From: Thiotrichaceae bacterium
Lineage (GTDB): Bacteria > Pseudomonadota > Gammaproteobacteria > Beggiatoales > Beggiatoaceae
NCBI GenBank assembly: GCA_026991885.1
Contig: JALXAQ010000261.1
Span: 1-32,364 of the forward strand
Direction of reading: 5' to 3'
Length of the DNA: 32,364 nucleotides
The notes below the pieces were generated by a model that saw only the letters and a program-made list of their open reading frames with translations, ran no database searches and was not told the DNA's origin. The position numbers and the translations under genes are program-made. How positions within the stretch are numbered: position 1 is the first letter of the stretch; the number at the start of each line of letters is the position of its first letter. Positions 1 through 8,054 of the stretch are shown piece by piece.

Positions 1-150
1 AGAAGGTGTGATGGCCGATCTAACTTCTGCTCACTCGCGAGAGCGGCCCACTGTTAGCTCCATGTCTATAAATAAACATCTATAAATTTAGGAACTATCA
101 TGGTTTTTATTTTTTATTATTATACATAAAATGAAGTCGTGATTTTCCAA
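1..150. other. Left-edge DNA with no identifiable gene
   Basis: I see no recognisable gene here. One plus-strand frame stays open from base 2 to a TAA at 83-85 (27 codons) and could be the 3' end of a gene cut by the window edge, but the peptide matches nothing I know. The rest, about 86-150, is T/A-rich filler before the dispersed palindrome. Confidence 0.3.
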
Positions 151-300
151 AATTCGACGCGGAGCGTCGAGGCAGGCATTCCCACGCAGAGCATGGGAAC
201 GAGAAAACTGTTCTCGAATAAGTGTTGATTTGCTAATATATCCTTGTTCTCGTTCCCACGCTCTGCGTGGGAATGCCTGCTGCGACGCTCTGCGTCGCGT
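151..300. repeat. Dispersed palindromic element (GACGC/GGGAACG type), inverted pair
   Basis: The left arm at about 154-203 contains a GACGC..GCGTC hairpin, then GGCAGGCATT, then a CCCACGC..GTGGG-like hairpin ending in GGGAACGAG. The same modules return in reverse complement at about 247-300 (CTCGTTCCCACG, GGAATGCCTGC, GCGACGC..GCGTCGC), so the block folds back on itself around an AT-rich centre. A shorter relative lies at 3487-3577. Any reading frame across it gives the arginine-rich peptide typical of translated repeats, so I do not call a gene. Confidence 0.8.
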
Positions 301-350
301 CTTATCAAGGATAAATTACACTTGTTCTTCCATCGAAAACTATAATCTTT

Positions 351-527
351 ATGGATATTTATCTTGATAATTGCTGTTTCAATCGCCCTTTTGATGACCA
401 AACCAGTCTTAGAATTCATTTGGAATCAGAAGCAATCAAAGCGATTCTGGCTTCATGCAATACCAGTCAGTGGCATTTGATCATTGTGGTTAATAATCCC
501 CTTAAATGGTTAGAGGAAGTACTTTAA
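351..527 (+). pseudogene. Internally deleted PIN-domain toxin remnant
   Basis: This is a 58-codon frame. It opens with MDIYLDNCCFNRPFDDQ, which I recognise as the N-terminus of a PIN-domain ribonuclease family common in Thiotrichales and cyanobacteria, with the first catalytic Asp at residue 6. The frame then jumps to a segment (VVNNPLKWLEEVL) resembling the extreme C-terminus of the same family. The central acidic residues are absent. Family members are usually well over 100 residues, so I infer an in-frame internal deletion that removed nuclease activity. It overlaps the next start codon (TAATG), the usual coupling of a toxin-antitoxin pair. Family recognition is from memory. It could still be expressed as a small non-catalytic protein. 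Confidence 0.6.
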
Positions 528-733
528 TGAACTTAATTCACAATCAAACGGATAGTCAAATTAAATTACTAGGATTTGAAGTATTAAAAAGGGAATTAGG
601 TGTGGTTGGATTCATTCGATTTATGCAGCAATTTGACCTCGGTAGCGGTGATTATGTTAATGATCGTCAAGAATGGCAGCAAGGCTACACGGTTGATAGC
701 TTGGCGGAAGCCATTAAAACCCATCACAAATAG
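527..733 (+). CDS. Small hypothetical protein, probable partner (antitoxin-like) of the PIN remnant
   Basis: This 68-aa protein starts at the ATG inside TAATG at the end of the PIN remnant; an in-frame ATG at 506 lies inside the upstream gene and is less likely. The sequence contains GVVGFIRFMQQFDLGSGDY and an acidic, Trp-containing C-terminal part. I associate this pattern with small helical proteins encoded next to PIN-like genes in filamentous sulfur bacteria and cyanobacteria. No DNA-binding motif is certain and no transmembrane segment is present. It ends 35 bp before the DUF2333 gene. The antitoxin role is inferred from overlap and context only. If right, the antitoxin has outlived its toxin. 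Confidence 0.55.
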   Translation: MNLIHNQTDSQIKLLGFEVLKRELGVVGFIRFMQQFDLGSGDYVNDRQEWQQGYTVDSLAEAIKTHHK

Positions 734-768
734 GCAGGCACACTACGTCTTATCAAGGAGACCCAATT

Positions 769-1827
769 GTGGCAAAAGAATCGACAGGAAAAGTTATCCT
801 TCAACAAATATTGATTTTTATTAAATGGTTATGGCAACAGTTACAGGCACTCTACCACCCAGATAATCTCAAAAAGCGGGGATTAGTACGGAGTATTGGG
901 CTGATTGCAGTGACAATATTTGTCTTAATGTTTTTAATCGGGCTGTGGTGGAATCGTAATCCCAGTTTTTTCGATGTTAAAGTCGCAGCACAGGAGAGGG
1001 CAGCGCGTGACAATGAAAAAATAGTTACTGGTTATATCACAACGAATACCTTGATTGAGGTGGCAAGTACTTTAGTGGATAAATCGGGCGGCTATTTAAG
1101 CAACGATATAATACCACCCAGCGTTTTTATGGATGATATGCCCAATTGGGAATGGGGCGTTTTACAGCAAGTGCGTGATTTTTCCAAAGTCTTACGCAAT
1201 GACATGAGCCGATCTCGCACTCAGTCTGAAGACCCTGATTTAGCCAAAGCAGAGCCAAAATTTAATACTGATAATAAGTCATGGTTTTGGCCAAGCAGTG
1301 AGCAAAAGTATCAAGAGGGTATTGATTTACTTGAGAACTATCTACACCGCTTAGGGGATCCCACAAACCGCTCAGCACAGTTTTTAGCGGGTGCCAACAA
1401 TTTGCGTGATTGGTTAGAAGAGGTGATCAAACGCTTGGGCAGTTTGTCGCAACGTTTGAGTGCCAGCGTTGGGCGAATGAGTATGAATGGAGATTCCAAT
1501 GCAAGCATTGAAATAGAAAATAAAACGCCTTGGACGAAAATTGATAATGTGTTTTATGAAGCCAGGGGCACCAGTTGGGCTTTGCTGCATCTATTGCAAG
1601 CGATCAAAATTGATTTTCAACATGTGTTAGAGCAAAAACAAGCCATGATGATTTTGCAACAAGTGCTCCAGGAATTGGAGGGTACGCAAAAAATGGTGTG
1701 GAGCCCGATGATTTTAAATGGATCAGAATTTGGGCTATTTGCTAACCATTCATTGGTGCTTTCTTCTTATATTTCTCGGGCTAATACGGACATGATTGAA
1801 TTGTATAATTTGTTGGGGAATCGTTAA
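769..1827 (+). CDS. DUF2333 family inner-membrane-anchored protein
   Basis: This 352-aa protein starts at GTG 769, with AAGGAG at 755-760, eight bases upstream. Residues 42-61 form one hydrophobic segment ending in GLWW, so a short cytoplasmic N-terminus precedes a large domain that is probably periplasmic. The body carries the features I know from DUF2333 proteins of gammaproteobacteria: VVTGY-like (here IVTGYITTNTLIEVA), GGYLSNDI.PP, NWEWGVL, RDFSKVLRNDMSRSRTQS, DPDLAKAEP, and LGSLSQRLSASVGR. The length is normal for the family. No biochemical function is established for it. It precedes pstB, but an 85-bp gap with its own Pho box separates them, so co-regulation with pstB-phoU is not implied. 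Confidence 0.85.
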   Translation: MAKESTGKVILQQILIFIKWLWQQLQALYHPDNLKKRGLVRSIGLIAVTIFVLMFLIGLWWNRNPSFFDVKVAAQERAARDNEKIVTGYITTNTLIEVASTLVDKSGGYLSNDIIPPSVFMDDMPNWEWGVLQQVRDFSKVLRNDMSRSRTQSEDPDLAKAEPKFNTDNKSWFWPSSEQKYQEGIDLLENYLHRLGDPTNRSAQFLAGANNLRDWLEEVIKRLGSLSQRLSASVGRMSMNGDSNASIEIENKTPWTKIDNVFYEARGTSWALLHLLQAIKIDFQHVLEQKQAMMILQQVLQELEGTQKMVWSPMILNGSEFGLFANHSLVLSSYISRANTDMIELYNLLGNR

Positions 1828-1846
1828 ATGTCAACAATAGTCCTAG

Positions 1847-1880
1847 CTGTCATATATATGTCATATAGTAAAGGCATTAT
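1847..1880 (+). promoter_or_regulatory. Pho box and -10 element upstream of pstB
   Basis: Two 7-bp direct repeats, CTGTCAT (1847-1853) and ATGTCAT (1858-1864), are separated by ATAT. This is the 7-4-7 layout of the PhoB box, with one mismatch (A for C) in the second repeat. Exactly ten bases after the box lies CATTAT (1875-1880), a 4/6 match to a -10 hexamer. In PhoB-activated promoters the box replaces the -35 and sits about 10 bp before the -10. I infer PhoB activation of pstB-phoU under phosphate limitation. Confidence 0.8.
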
Positions 1881-1912
1881 TAGATAGCGTTGAATTTATT
1901 GGAGGCTTCGGA

Positions 1913-2758
1913 TTGGAGAACATGACTGAAAACCGCACGCGAACTCACGCTATTGATATTGCATCATTAGAGCGAAAAAAAACGACTCTCAATTTTGAAA
2001 ATGAAACGATTAGTCTTGAAGTCAAAAATATAAATTTATTTTATGACAAAAAACAGGCTTTAACAAATATCAACATGCGTATTCCGCAAAAGCGCGTCAC
2101 AGCCTACATTGGTCCAAGTGGTTGCGGAAAGTCAACTTTGTTACGTTGTTTTAATCGCATGAATGATTTAGTAGATAGTGTCCATATAGATGGGGAAATT
2201 TTGTTAGATCAAAAAAATATTTATGATCGAACTGTGAATGTGGCAGATTTGCGGAGACGGGTGGGCATGGTATTCCAAAAACCAAATCCATTCCCTAAGT
2301 CCATCTATGAAAATGTCGCTTTTGGTTTACGCATACAAGGCATTAACAGCCGTCGCATATTGGACGAAGTGGTCGAAAAATCTCTCAAAGGGGCGGCTTT
2401 ATGGGATGAAGTCAAAGATCGTTTGCATGATAATGCACTTGGATTATCAGGTGGACAACAACAGCGCTTGGTGATTGCCAGAGCCATTGCGATTGAGCCG
2501 GAGGTATTATTATTAGATGAGCCCGCATCGGCACTCGATCCGATTTCGACGCTTAAAATTGAAGAATTGATTAATGAGTTAAAATCGGATTATACGATTG
2601 TTATTGTCACCCATAATATGCAGCAAGCAGCGCGAGTTTCTGATTATACGGCTTTTATGTATTTGGGAGAGGTCATTGAATTTGGTGAGACGAGTACGCT
2701 GTTTACGAATCCAGTCAAAAAACAAACAGAGGATTATATTACAGGGCGCTATGGATAA
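1913..2758 (+). CDS. pstB: Phosphate ABC transporter ATP-binding protein PstB
   Basis: This is the 281-aa ATPase of the PstSCAB high-affinity phosphate importer. It shows Walker [10 protein letters not shown] (67-75), the PstB-typical Q-loop stretch [19 protein letters not shown] (120-138), signature LSGGQQQR (178-185), Walker B LLLDEP (199-204), and switch His in VTHNMQQA (H234). I prefer the TTG start at 1913 because GGAGG (1901-1905) is seven bases upstream. ATG 1922 would leave only about three bases after a weaker GGAG. The N-terminal extension of about 30 residues is normal for gammaproteobacterial PstB. pstS, pstC and pstA are not in the window. The Pho box at 1847 is the likely control, and phoU overlaps the 3' end by 8 bp. 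Confidence 0.96.
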   Translation: MENMTENRTRTHAIDIASLERKKTTLNFENETISLEVKNINLFYDKKQALTNINMRIPQKRVTAYIGPSGCGKSTLLRCFNRMNDLVDSVHIDGEILLDQKNIYDRTVNVADLRRRVGMVFQKPNPFPKSIYENVAFGLRIQGINSRRILDEVVEKSLKGAALWDEVKDRLHDNALGLSGGQQQRLVIARAIAIEPEVLLLDEPASALDPISTLKIEELINELKSDYTIVIVTHNMQQAARVSDYTAFMYLGEVIEFGETSTLFTNPVKKQTEDYITGRYG

Positions 2759-3467
2759 CGAACTCATACAACATCACATATCTCAACAATTCAATAAAGA
2801 ATTGGCAGAGTTACGTAATCAAGTGCTCGGCATGGGTGGATTAGTTGAAGAACAACTGACGAATGCGATTATTGCCTTAACCACCCATAACTATCAATTG
2901 GCTAAGCAAGTCTATTCTGAGGATTATAAAGTCAATGCCTTGGAAGTGACGATTGATGAGGAAAGTACGCGAATTTTAGCCATCCGTCAACCCACGGCGC
3001 GTGATCTGCGTTTAGTAATGGCAGTCATTAAAACGATTCCTGATCTCGAAAGAATAGGTGATCAAGCCGAACGTATTGCACAGATGGCTTTGCAAATACA
3101 GGGCGAGGCGGAAAGCAAATATTTTGTCGCCATTCGTCATCTTGGTGAACAGGTCCAACAGATGTTACATAATGCGTTGGATGCCTTTGCGCGTGTCGAT
3201 GTTGAAATGGCGTTGCGCGTCATGGATGAAGATTGGAAAGTGGATCAAGAATGTGAAAATATTAATCGCCAGTTGATCACCTATATGATAGCAGAGCCAC
3301 GCACAATACCAATTGTCTTAAATATTATGTGGTCTGCACGCGCCCTGGAACGGGTTGCCGATCACTCGCGCAATATTTGCGAATATTTGATTTATTTTGT
3401 TAAAGGTAAAGACGTGCGCCATATTAGTAGCGTAGAGCAAATGGAAAGTCAAAAATCAGATGATTGA
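2751..3467 (+). CDS. phoU: Phosphate signalling regulator PhoU
   Basis: This 238-aa protein starts at ATG 2751 inside the last codons of pstB (8-bp overlap, translational coupling). Longer in-frame extensions lie inside pstB and are not credible. It has two PhoU helical repeats, each with the acidic metal-binding pattern: [13 protein letters not shown] in the first and [15 protein letters not shown] in the second. PhoU couples the PstB transporter to the PhoR kinase and represses the Pho regulon when phosphate is plentiful. The length is right for the family (E. coli about 240 aa). A dispersed palindrome follows 20 bp after the stop and may stabilise or end the transcript. Confidence 0.96.
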   Translation: MDNELIQHHISQQFNKELAELRNQVLGMGGLVEEQLTNAIIALTTHNYQLAKQVYSEDYKVNALEVTIDEESTRILAIRQPTARDLRLVMAVIKTIPDLERIGDQAERIAQMALQIQGEAESKYFVAIRHLGEQVQQMLHNALDAFARVDVEMALRVMDEDWKVDQECENINRQLITYMIAEPRTIPIVLNIMWSARALERVADHSRNICEYLIYFVKGKDVRHISSVEQMESQKSDD

Positions 3468-3486
3468 TTTTTTTTATAGTGCCAAA

Positions 3487-3577
3487 AATTCGACGCAGAG
3501 CGTCGAGGCAGGCATTCCCACGCAGAGCGTGGGAACGAGGACACGGGAGATTTTCTCGTTCGACGCTCTGCGTCGCG
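3487..3577. repeat. Second copy of the GACGC/GGGAACG palindromic element
   Basis: It begins with the same modules as 151-300: AATTCGACGCAGAGCGTCGA, GGCAGGCATT, and a CCCACGC..GCGTGGG hairpin ending in GGGAACGAG. After a short spacer it closes with CTCGTTCGACG and GCGTCGCG. The right half lacks the second CCCACG module, so this copy is shorter. It lies between phoU and the panD promoter and could act as a transcript-end hairpin for phoU. Confidence 0.8.
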
Positions 3578-3587
3578 TGTTGCAGCA

Positions 3588-3617
3588 TTGATTAAAATCA
3601 TCCAGAGATAATATAAT
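3588..3617 (+). promoter_or_regulatory. Candidate sigma70 promoter for panD
   Basis: TTGATT (3588-3593) and a perfect TATAAT (3612-3617) are separated by 18 bp, and the panD ATG is 33 bp downstream of the -10. The palindromic repeat ends just before the -35, so panD appears insulated from phoU. Confidence 0.6.
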
Positions 3618-3649
3618 AACGACTGGTGTTTTTTTTAAGGATAGATGTC

Positions 3650-4033
3650 ATGCACTGCACACTATTAAAAACCAAACTCCATCGCGCCTGCGTGACTCAT
3701 GCTGAACTCGATTATGAGGGCTCTTGTGCGATTGATGGCAACTTACTCGATCTGGCGGGGATAGTCGAGTATGAGCAACTGCATATTTATAATATCAATA
3801 ATGGAGAGCGATTTACGACTTATGCCATTCGTGCTGAAAATCATTCAAAAATAATATCTATTAATGGTGCGGCAGCACACAAGGCGAGCCCCGGCGATCG
3901 TATTATTATTTGTGCCTACATTGGCTTAATACAAAAAGAAATCGCGATACATAAACCGACATTAATCTATTTGGATGAAACCAATACAATCACAGGCACT
4001 CGTCATACTATTCCAACACAAATGGCAGCCTAA
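3650..4033 (+). CDS. panD: Aspartate 1-decarboxylase precursor PanD
   Basis: This 127-aa enzyme decarboxylates L-aspartate to beta-alanine for pantothenate and coenzyme A synthesis. ATG 3650 is preceded by AAGGA (3637-3641) at eight bases, and it gives the family N-terminus. A GTG 24 bp upstream lacks that support. The self-processing site is plain: YEGS with Gly24-Ser25, the bond cleaved to form the catalytic pyruvoyl group. Lys9 and the [18 protein letters not shown] block (about 74-91) are also as in the family. It stands alone, with its own promoter, and is followed by a promoter for tRNA-Val. No panB or panC is present in the window. Confidence 0.96.
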   Translation: MHCTLLKTKLHRACVTHAELDYEGSCAIDGNLLDLAGIVEYEQLHIYNINNGERFTTYAIRAENHSKIISINGAAAHKASPGDRIIICAYIGLIQKEIAIHKPTLIYLDETNTITGTRHTIPTQMAA

Positions 4034-4068
4034 TGTGTATCGCTCAGAGAAAAAAAAGAAAAAAATAC

Positions 4069-4097
4069 TTGTATTCAAAATTAGACTGTGATAAATT
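4069..4097 (+). promoter_or_regulatory. Candidate promoter for tRNA-Val
   Basis: TTGTAT (4069-4074) and TAAATT (4092-4097) are spaced 17 bp. The GC-rich stretch after the -10 (GCCCGCC) resembles the discriminator of stringently controlled stable-RNA promoters. The tRNA begins about 14 bp later. Confidence 0.5.
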
Positions 4098-4111
4098 AGC
4101 CCGCCTTACAT

Positions 4112-4186
4112 AGGCGCGTAGCTCAGTGGTAGAGCACTACCTTGACATGGTAGTGGTCGGTGGTTCGATCCCACTCGCGCCTACCA
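4112..4186 (+). tRNA. tRNA-Val (anticodon GAC)
   Basis: The cloverleaf is complete in 75 nt. The acceptor stem pairs AGGCGCG (4112-4118) with CGCGCCT (4176-4182). The D stem is GCTC/GAGC. The anticodon stem pairs CTACC with GGTAG around the loop TTGACAT, giving anticodon GAC. The T stem is GGTGG/CCACT with loop TTCGATC, and CCA is encoded at 4184-4186. It reads GUC and GUU codons. From memory, a tRNA-Val also precedes thrS in pseudomonads, so this arrangement is probably old. Confidence 0.97.
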
Positions 4187-4206
4187 AATTTTTTCTCCCT
4201 CTCAAT

Positions 4207-4240
4207 AAAGCACGCTCGTTCGTGCTTTTTTTTTGTTTTT
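4207..4240 (+). terminator. Intrinsic terminator after tRNA-Val / thrS leader hairpin
   Basis: The inverted repeat AAAGCACG (4207-4214) and CGTGCTTT (4221-4228) surrounds a 6-nt loop and runs into a long T tract (TTTTTTTTTG then more T). It ends about a dozen bases before the thrS start codon, so thrS transcription either reads through it or starts in very little space. Confidence 0.85.
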
Positions 4241-4252
4241 TTTTTGTGTATT

Positions 4253-6196
4253 ATGCCTCTTATAACATTGCCTGACGGGAGCCATCGAGAATATGAGCAT
4301 CCTGTGACGGTGGCAGAAATCGCTGCCAGTATCGGTAGCAGCTTAGCTAAAGCGGCTGTGGCGGGTAAAGTTAATGGTCGTTTAGTAGACACTTCTACAG
4401 TGATTGAAAACGATGTCTCATTGGCAATCATTACAGTGCTCGATCCCCAAGCCTTAGAAATCATACGCCATTCTTGTGCCCATTTAATGGCGCAAGCCGT
4501 CAAAAGCCTATTTCCAGAAGCTCAAGTCACCATTGGTCCCGTCGTTGAAAACGGTTTTTATTACGATTTTGCCTACAAAAAACCCTTTACCCCTCATGAT
4601 TTAGAACAAATTCAGGGTAAAATGAAGAAATTGGCGGCTGAAAATCTCTCAGTGACGCGCACTGTCATGTCACGCGATGAGGCTATCCAATTTTTTCGAG
4701 CCCAGGGTGAAGAATATAAAGCCCAAATTATTGACTCGATCCCGACTAACGATGAGATTTCCTTATATAAACAAGGAGATTTTACCGATTTATGCCGAGG
4801 TCCGCATGTACCCAGCACGGGCAAATTAAAAGCTTTTAAATTGATGAAAGTGGCGGGCGCGTATTGGCGTGGTGATCCTAAAAATGAAATGTTGCAACGC
4901 ATTTATGGCACCGCGTGGGCCACAAAAAAACAACTTAAAGCCTATTTGCAGCGCCTAGTTGAGGCAGAAAAACGCGATCACCGTAAACTTGGCAAACATT
5001 TGGACTGGTTTCATGTCCAAGAAGAAGCCCCCGGTATGGTTTTTTGGCATGACAAAGGTTGGACGGTTTATTTGCTGATACAAGATTATATCCGCCGTTT
5101 GTTGCGTCAACATGACTATCAAGAAGTCAATACACCACAATTAGTAGATCGTTCCTTGTGGGAAAAATCTGGGCATTGGGACAAATTTGGTGATATGATT
5201 TTTAGTACGCACTCTGAAAATCGTGATTATGCTGTCAAGCCCATGAACTGTCCTTGCCATATTCAAATTTTTAATCGGGGGCTCAAAAGTTACCGCGAGT
5301 TACCCTTACGCATGGCAGAATTTGGCTCTTGTCATCGCAACGAGCCATCGGGCACATTGCACGGGTTGATGCGGATACGCAATTTTGTCCAAGATGATGC
5401 TCATATTTTTTGCACTGAAGACCAGATTCAAAGTGAAGTCTCTGATTTTATTGACTTAGTATTTAAAGTTTATCGCGATTTTGGATTTCGTGACATCATT
5501 GTTAAATTATCCACACGCCCCGAACAACGTGTCGGTAGTGATGAAGTATGGGATAAAGCCGAAAAAGCCTTAGAATTATCCCTAAATAACAAAAAATTAA
5601 AGTGGGAATTGCAACCCGGTGAAGGTGCGTTTTATGGGCCAAAGATAGAATTTTCGCTTAAAGACTGCATTGATCGCGTTTGGCAATGTGGCACAATTCA
5701 AGTGGATTTTTCCATGCCCGGTCGTTTAGGGGCGGAATATGTTGCCTCTGATGGTAGTAGACAAGTGCCAGTCATGTTACATCGCGCCATTTTAGGTTCA
5801 TTAGAACGTTTTATTGGCATATTAATTGAAGAGTATGCGGGCACCTTGCCGCTATGGCTTGCGCCCGTGCAAGCGGTTATACTTAATATAACTGATGAAC
5901 AGACCGAATATGCCAAAAAGGTCGAAGCTCAGTTACTCAAAAACGGTTTTCGTGTTAAAACAGACTTGAGAAATGAGAAAATAGGACTTAAAATTCGTGA
6001 ACATACTCTACAAAAAGTGCCCTATCTATTGATAGTCGGCGGACGCGAATTTCAACATGAAAAAGTTGCTGTACGATTGAGGAATGGTGAAGACAAAGGT
6101 GCTATGTCACTGGCGGCTTTTACCGAAATCTTGAACGCAGAAATGGCAGAAGGAGGACAATTAGATCGCTCACCCAAAACGCACACGTTTGAATAA
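4253..6196 (+). CDS. thrS: Threonyl-tRNA synthetase
   Basis: This 647-aa class II synthetase charges tRNA-Thr. The start MPLITLPDG at ATG 4253 matches the family; upstream in-frame codons lie in the tRNA and terminator. Domains in order: TGS (1-62), editing N2 domain with HSCAH (73-77), and the catalytic core. The zinc ligands Cys333, His384 and His510 align with E. coli C334/H385/H511. Motif 2 [17 protein letters not shown] and motif 3 [11 protein letters not shown] are present, followed by a C-terminal anticodon-binding domain. The leader has no Shine-Dalgarno sequence, only a U-rich tract. The infC ribosome-binding site and start lie inside its 3' end. Confidence 0.97.
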   Translation: MPLITLPDGSHREYEHPVTVAEIAASIGSSLAKAAVAGKVNGRLVDTSTVIENDVSLAIITVLDPQALEIIRHSCAHLMAQAVKSLFPEAQVTIGPVVENGFYYDFAYKKPFTPHDLEQIQGKMKKLAAENLSVTRTVMSRDEAIQFFRAQGEEYKAQIIDSIPTNDEISLYKQGDFTDLCRGPHVPSTGKLKAFKLMKVAGAYWRGDPKNEMLQRIYGTAWATKKQLKAYLQRLVEAEKRDHRKLGKHLDWFHVQEEAPGMVFWHDKGWTVYLLIQDYIRRLLRQHDYQEVNTPQLVDRSLWEKSGHWDKFGDMIFSTHSENRDYAVKPMNCPCHIQIFNRGLKSYRELPLRMAEFGSCHRNEPSGTLHGLMRIRNFVQDDAHIFCTEDQIQSEVSDFIDLVFKVYRDFGFRDIIVKLSTRPEQRVGSDEVWDKAEKALELSLNNKKLKWELQPGEGAFYGPKIEFSLKDCIDRVWQCGTIQVDFSMPGRLGAEYVASDGSRQVPVMLHRAILGSLERFIGILIEEYAGTLPLWLAPVQAVILNITDEQTEYAKKVEAQLLKNGFRVKTDLRNEKIGLKIREHTLQKVPYLLIVGGREFQHEKVAVRLRNGEDKGAMSLAAFTEILNAEMAEGGQLDRSPKTHTFE

Positions 6197-6686
6197 GGCT
6201 ATTACCGCATTTCAAGTGCGGTTGATAGACAGTGATGGTACACAAGTTGGCATCGTTTCCAACCGCGAGGCCCTAGAAAAGGCACAGGAAGCCGGATTGG
6301 ATTTGGTAGAAATCGTTCCCAACGCCACTCCACCTGTATGCAGAATCATGGATTATGGCAAATTTTTGTTTGAGGAAAACAAAAAACGCAATAAAGCCAA
6401 GAAAAAGCAAAAACAGGTACAGCTCAAGGAAGTGAAATTTCGTCCTGGTACTGACGAAGGGGATTATCAGGTAAAACTACGCAACCTGATACGTTTCCTG
6501 GAAGAGGGGGACAAAGCCAAAATTACTCTACGCTTTCGTGGCAGAGAAATGGCGCATCAAGATTTGGGACGCCAACTGCTCAGGCGTATTGAAACCGATT
6601 TATCTGATTATGGGACTGTTGAACAACGTCCTAAAATGGAAGGTCGGCAAATGGTGATGGTGCTTGGTCCAATAAAAAAGAAATAA
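6165..6686 (+). CDS. infC: Translation initiation factor IF-3, probable AUC start
   Basis: This 173-aa factor checks start-codon pairing on the 30S subunit. The conserved body runs from [15 protein letters not shown] through [26 protein letters not shown] and FRGREMAHQ to [11 protein letters not shown]. No ATG is available at the right place. A TTG at 6189 would be 32 bp from any good ribosome-binding site. ATC 6165 lies eight bases after AAGGAGG (6150-6156) and restores the family N-terminus ([16 protein letters not shown]). Rare AUU/AUC starts are known for infC and let IF-3 repress its own synthesis. The gene overlaps thrS by 32 bp. If TTG is used instead, the gene is 6189-6686. Confidence 0.93.
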   Translation: MAHPKRTRLNKAITAFQVRLIDSDGTQVGIVSNREALEKAQEAGLDLVEIVPNATPPVCRIMDYGKFLFEENKKRNKAKKKQKQVQLKEVKFRPGTDEGDYQVKLRNLIRFLEEGDKAKITLRFRGREMAHQDLGRQLLRRIETDLSDYGTVEQRPKMEGRQMVMVLGPIKKK

Positions 6687-6702
6687 ATTTATCATGTTGG
6701 AT

Positions 6703-6722
6703 GTCCAAGATAAATCTTGGAC
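6703..6722. repeat. GTCCAAGAT palindrome, copy 1
   Basis: Core GTCCAAGAT-AA-ATCTTGGAC, followed by TCC, lies in the infC-rpmI gap. It is one of seven copies in the window (6703, 7330, 8139, 13256, 14267, 21146, 27171), mostly at gene ends. The L20-type autoregulatory leader would be expected in this gap, so the insertion is notable. Confidence 0.9.
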
Positions 6723-6747
6723 TCCTTAATAAATGCGGAGTAAAAAT

Positions 6748-6939
6748 ATGCCCAAAATGAAAACCAATCGTGGCGCGGCTAAACGCTTTAGACTCACTGC
6801 CTCTGGCGGTATTAAGCGCGGCCAAAGCCACCGTAGACACATTCTCACTAAAAAAAGCAGCAAACGTAAACGCCATTTGCGTTCCCCGATTATGATAGCA
6901 CCAGCGGATGTCGCAATGGTCAAACGTTTATTACCGTGA
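6748..6939 (+). CDS. rpmI: 50S ribosomal protein L35
   Basis: This is a 63-aa, very basic ribosomal protein with the family hallmark [14 protein letters not shown] at the start and [15 protein letters not shown] in the middle. ATG 6748 is chosen because it gives the family N-terminus and has GGAG (6737-6740) seven bases upstream; an in-frame upstream ATG at 6733 precedes that site. The gene lies between infC and rplT, the universal order, and its stop is 12 bp before the rplT start. In E. coli, L20 represses this operon through the rpmI leader; whether this occurs here is unclear because the leader carries a palindromic repeat. Confidence 0.97.
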   Translation: MPKMKTNRGAAKRFRLTASGGIKRGQSHRRHILTKKSSKRKRHLRSPIMIAPADVAMVKRLLP

Positions 6940-6951
6940 GGATGACAAAAA

Positions 6952-7308
6952 ATGCCAAGAGTTAAACGAGGCGTGACAGCTCACGCTAAACATAAAAAAA
7001 TTCTGGATGCGGCGAAAGGCTATCGTGGTGCTCGCCGTAATGTCTTACGGGTTGCCAAACAAGCCGTAACAAAAGCGGGACAATATGCCTATCGAGATCG
7101 TCGGCAACGTAAACGCGAATTTCGGGCTTTATGGATTGCGCGGATAAATGCGGCAGCGCGTGAAAGTGGTCTATCTTATAGCCGCTTCATTGATGGGCTG
7201 AAAAAAGCCAGCATTGAAATTGATCGTAAAATGTTGGCGGAATTAGCAGTCTTTAATAAAGATGCCTTTGCGGCTTTGGCTGATAAGGCTAAGGCGAGTA
7301 TTGCCTAA
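6952..7308 (+). CDS. rplT: 50S ribosomal protein L20
   Basis: This 118-aa, strongly basic protein binds 23S rRNA early in 50S assembly. Family blocks are clear: [44 protein letters not shown] (about 43-58), and [13 protein letters not shown]. The length is normal (E. coli 118). GAGGA overlaps the rpmI stop and supplies the ribosome-binding site. The gene is intact, but 34 bp of its middle plus its last codons and downstream palindrome are duplicated at 8055-8167 on the far side of the vapBC-like pair. pheS normally follows directly but here lies 2.7 kb away. Confidence 0.97.
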   Translation: MPRVKRGVTAHAKHKKILDAAKGYRGARRNVLRVAKQAVTKAGQYAYRDRRQRKREFRALWIARINAAARESGLSYSRFIDGLKKASIEIDRKMLAELAVFNKDAFAALADKAKASIA

Positions 7309-7329
7309 TAAATATTTTGGTTGGTAGGA

Positions 7330-7349
7330 GTCCAAGATTTATCTTGGAC
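7330..7349. repeat. GTCCAAGAT palindrome, copy 2
   Basis: GTCCAAGAT-TT-ATCTTGGAC, preceded by GGA and followed by GTCC, lies just after rplT. It is in the opposite orientation to copy 1 and is identical to copy 3 at 8139, which came with the duplicated rplT tail. Confidence 0.9.
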
Positions 7350-7372
7350 GTCCTTTAAGTAGGAGAGAAATA

Positions 7373-7642
7373 ATGAGCAGCATTACTCTTGATTTGCCGC
7401 AAGGATTGGAAACTGATCTTAAAGCTAAAGCTGTCCAACTTGGTTTTTCCCTGTCCGATTATATCCTGCGCGTACTTTCAGGAAAAAAAATGGTAGAAAC
7501 ACCCACCATGCCTAAAACGGGTGCTGAACTCGTCGCTTATTGGGAAAAAGAAGGACTGTACGGTTATCGCTCAGACATCCTTGATAGCCAAAAACACGCT
7601 CGCGCAATACGTGAGAAAGCTGAAAGGCGCAACTATGCCTAA
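7373..7642 (+). CDS. VapB-like antitoxin
   Basis: This 89-aa protein starts at ATG 7373, with AGGAGAG seven or so bases upstream. The first 35 residues (SSITLDLPQGLETDLKAKA, then GFSLSDYILRVL) look like a ribbon-helix-helix DNA-binding fold. The C-terminal part (ELVAYWEKEGLYGYRSDI, DSQKHARAIREKAERR) is the toxin-binding arm typical of VapB partners of PIN toxins. The next gene overlaps by 8 bp, as in most vapBC operons. It likely neutralises the PIN toxin and represses the pair. Insertion after rplT and a flanking duplication indicate an acquired module. Confidence 0.8.
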   Translation: MSSITLDLPQGLETDLKAKAVQLGFSLSDYILRVLSGKKMVETPTMPKTGAELVAYWEKEGLYGYRSDILDSQKHARAIREKAERRNYA

Positions 7643-8039
7643 GAAAAAAAAATATTTATTGGATGCAGACATTCTCATTGATATTCAGCGAGGTTATACG
7701 CCCGCCCTAGAATGGTTTACCTCTCTTACAGAACTACCTTTCGTGCCGGGCTTAGTGGTCATGGAAATGATCCAAGATGCTCAAAATGCACAACAGGTAA
7801 AAAAAGCCTTGAAATTGCTGGCACCGCTACCAGTAGTTTGGCCTACGGAAACAGACTGTAATCGTGCCTTATCTGACTTTACGACTTACCACCTGTCGCA
7901 CGGACTGGGCTTGATTGATTCACTGATTGCAGCTTGTGCTATTGGTTTACCAGCGACACTTTGCACTTTTAACGTCAAGCATTTTCGAGTGATATCGGGC
8001 CTTGTGATGGAACAGCCGTATGCAAAACAATTGGCTTAA
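7635..8039 (+). CDS. VapC-like PIN-domain ribonuclease toxin
   Basis: This 134-aa PIN protein probably cleaves an RNA target when not bound by the antitoxin. The catalytic acidic set is intact: Asp10 in LLDADILID, Glu44 in VVMEM, and Asp95 in GLIDSLIAACA, with TFNVKHF (111-117) in place of the more usual TxNxKDF. ATG 7635 overlaps the antitoxin stop by 8 bp. A longer in-frame extension lies within the antitoxin gene and is not used. The length is normal for VapC. Targets cannot be read from sequence; tRNA or the rRNA sarcin-ricin loop are known for relatives. Confidence 0.85.
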   Translation: MPKKKKYLLDADILIDIQRGYTPALEWFTSLTELPFVPGLVVMEMIQDAQNAQQVKKALKLLAPLPVVWPTETDCNRALSDFTTYHLSHGLGLIDSLIAACAIGLPATLCTFNVKHFRVISGLVMEQPYAKQLA

Positions 8040-8054
8040 AATAAAAGAAAATAA

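Noticed and set aside
120..419. 99-codon minus-strand open frame
   Set aside because: Most of it is the translation of the dispersed palindrome (arginine-rich RRDAERRSRHSHAERGNE), and it overlaps the PIN remnant on the other strand.
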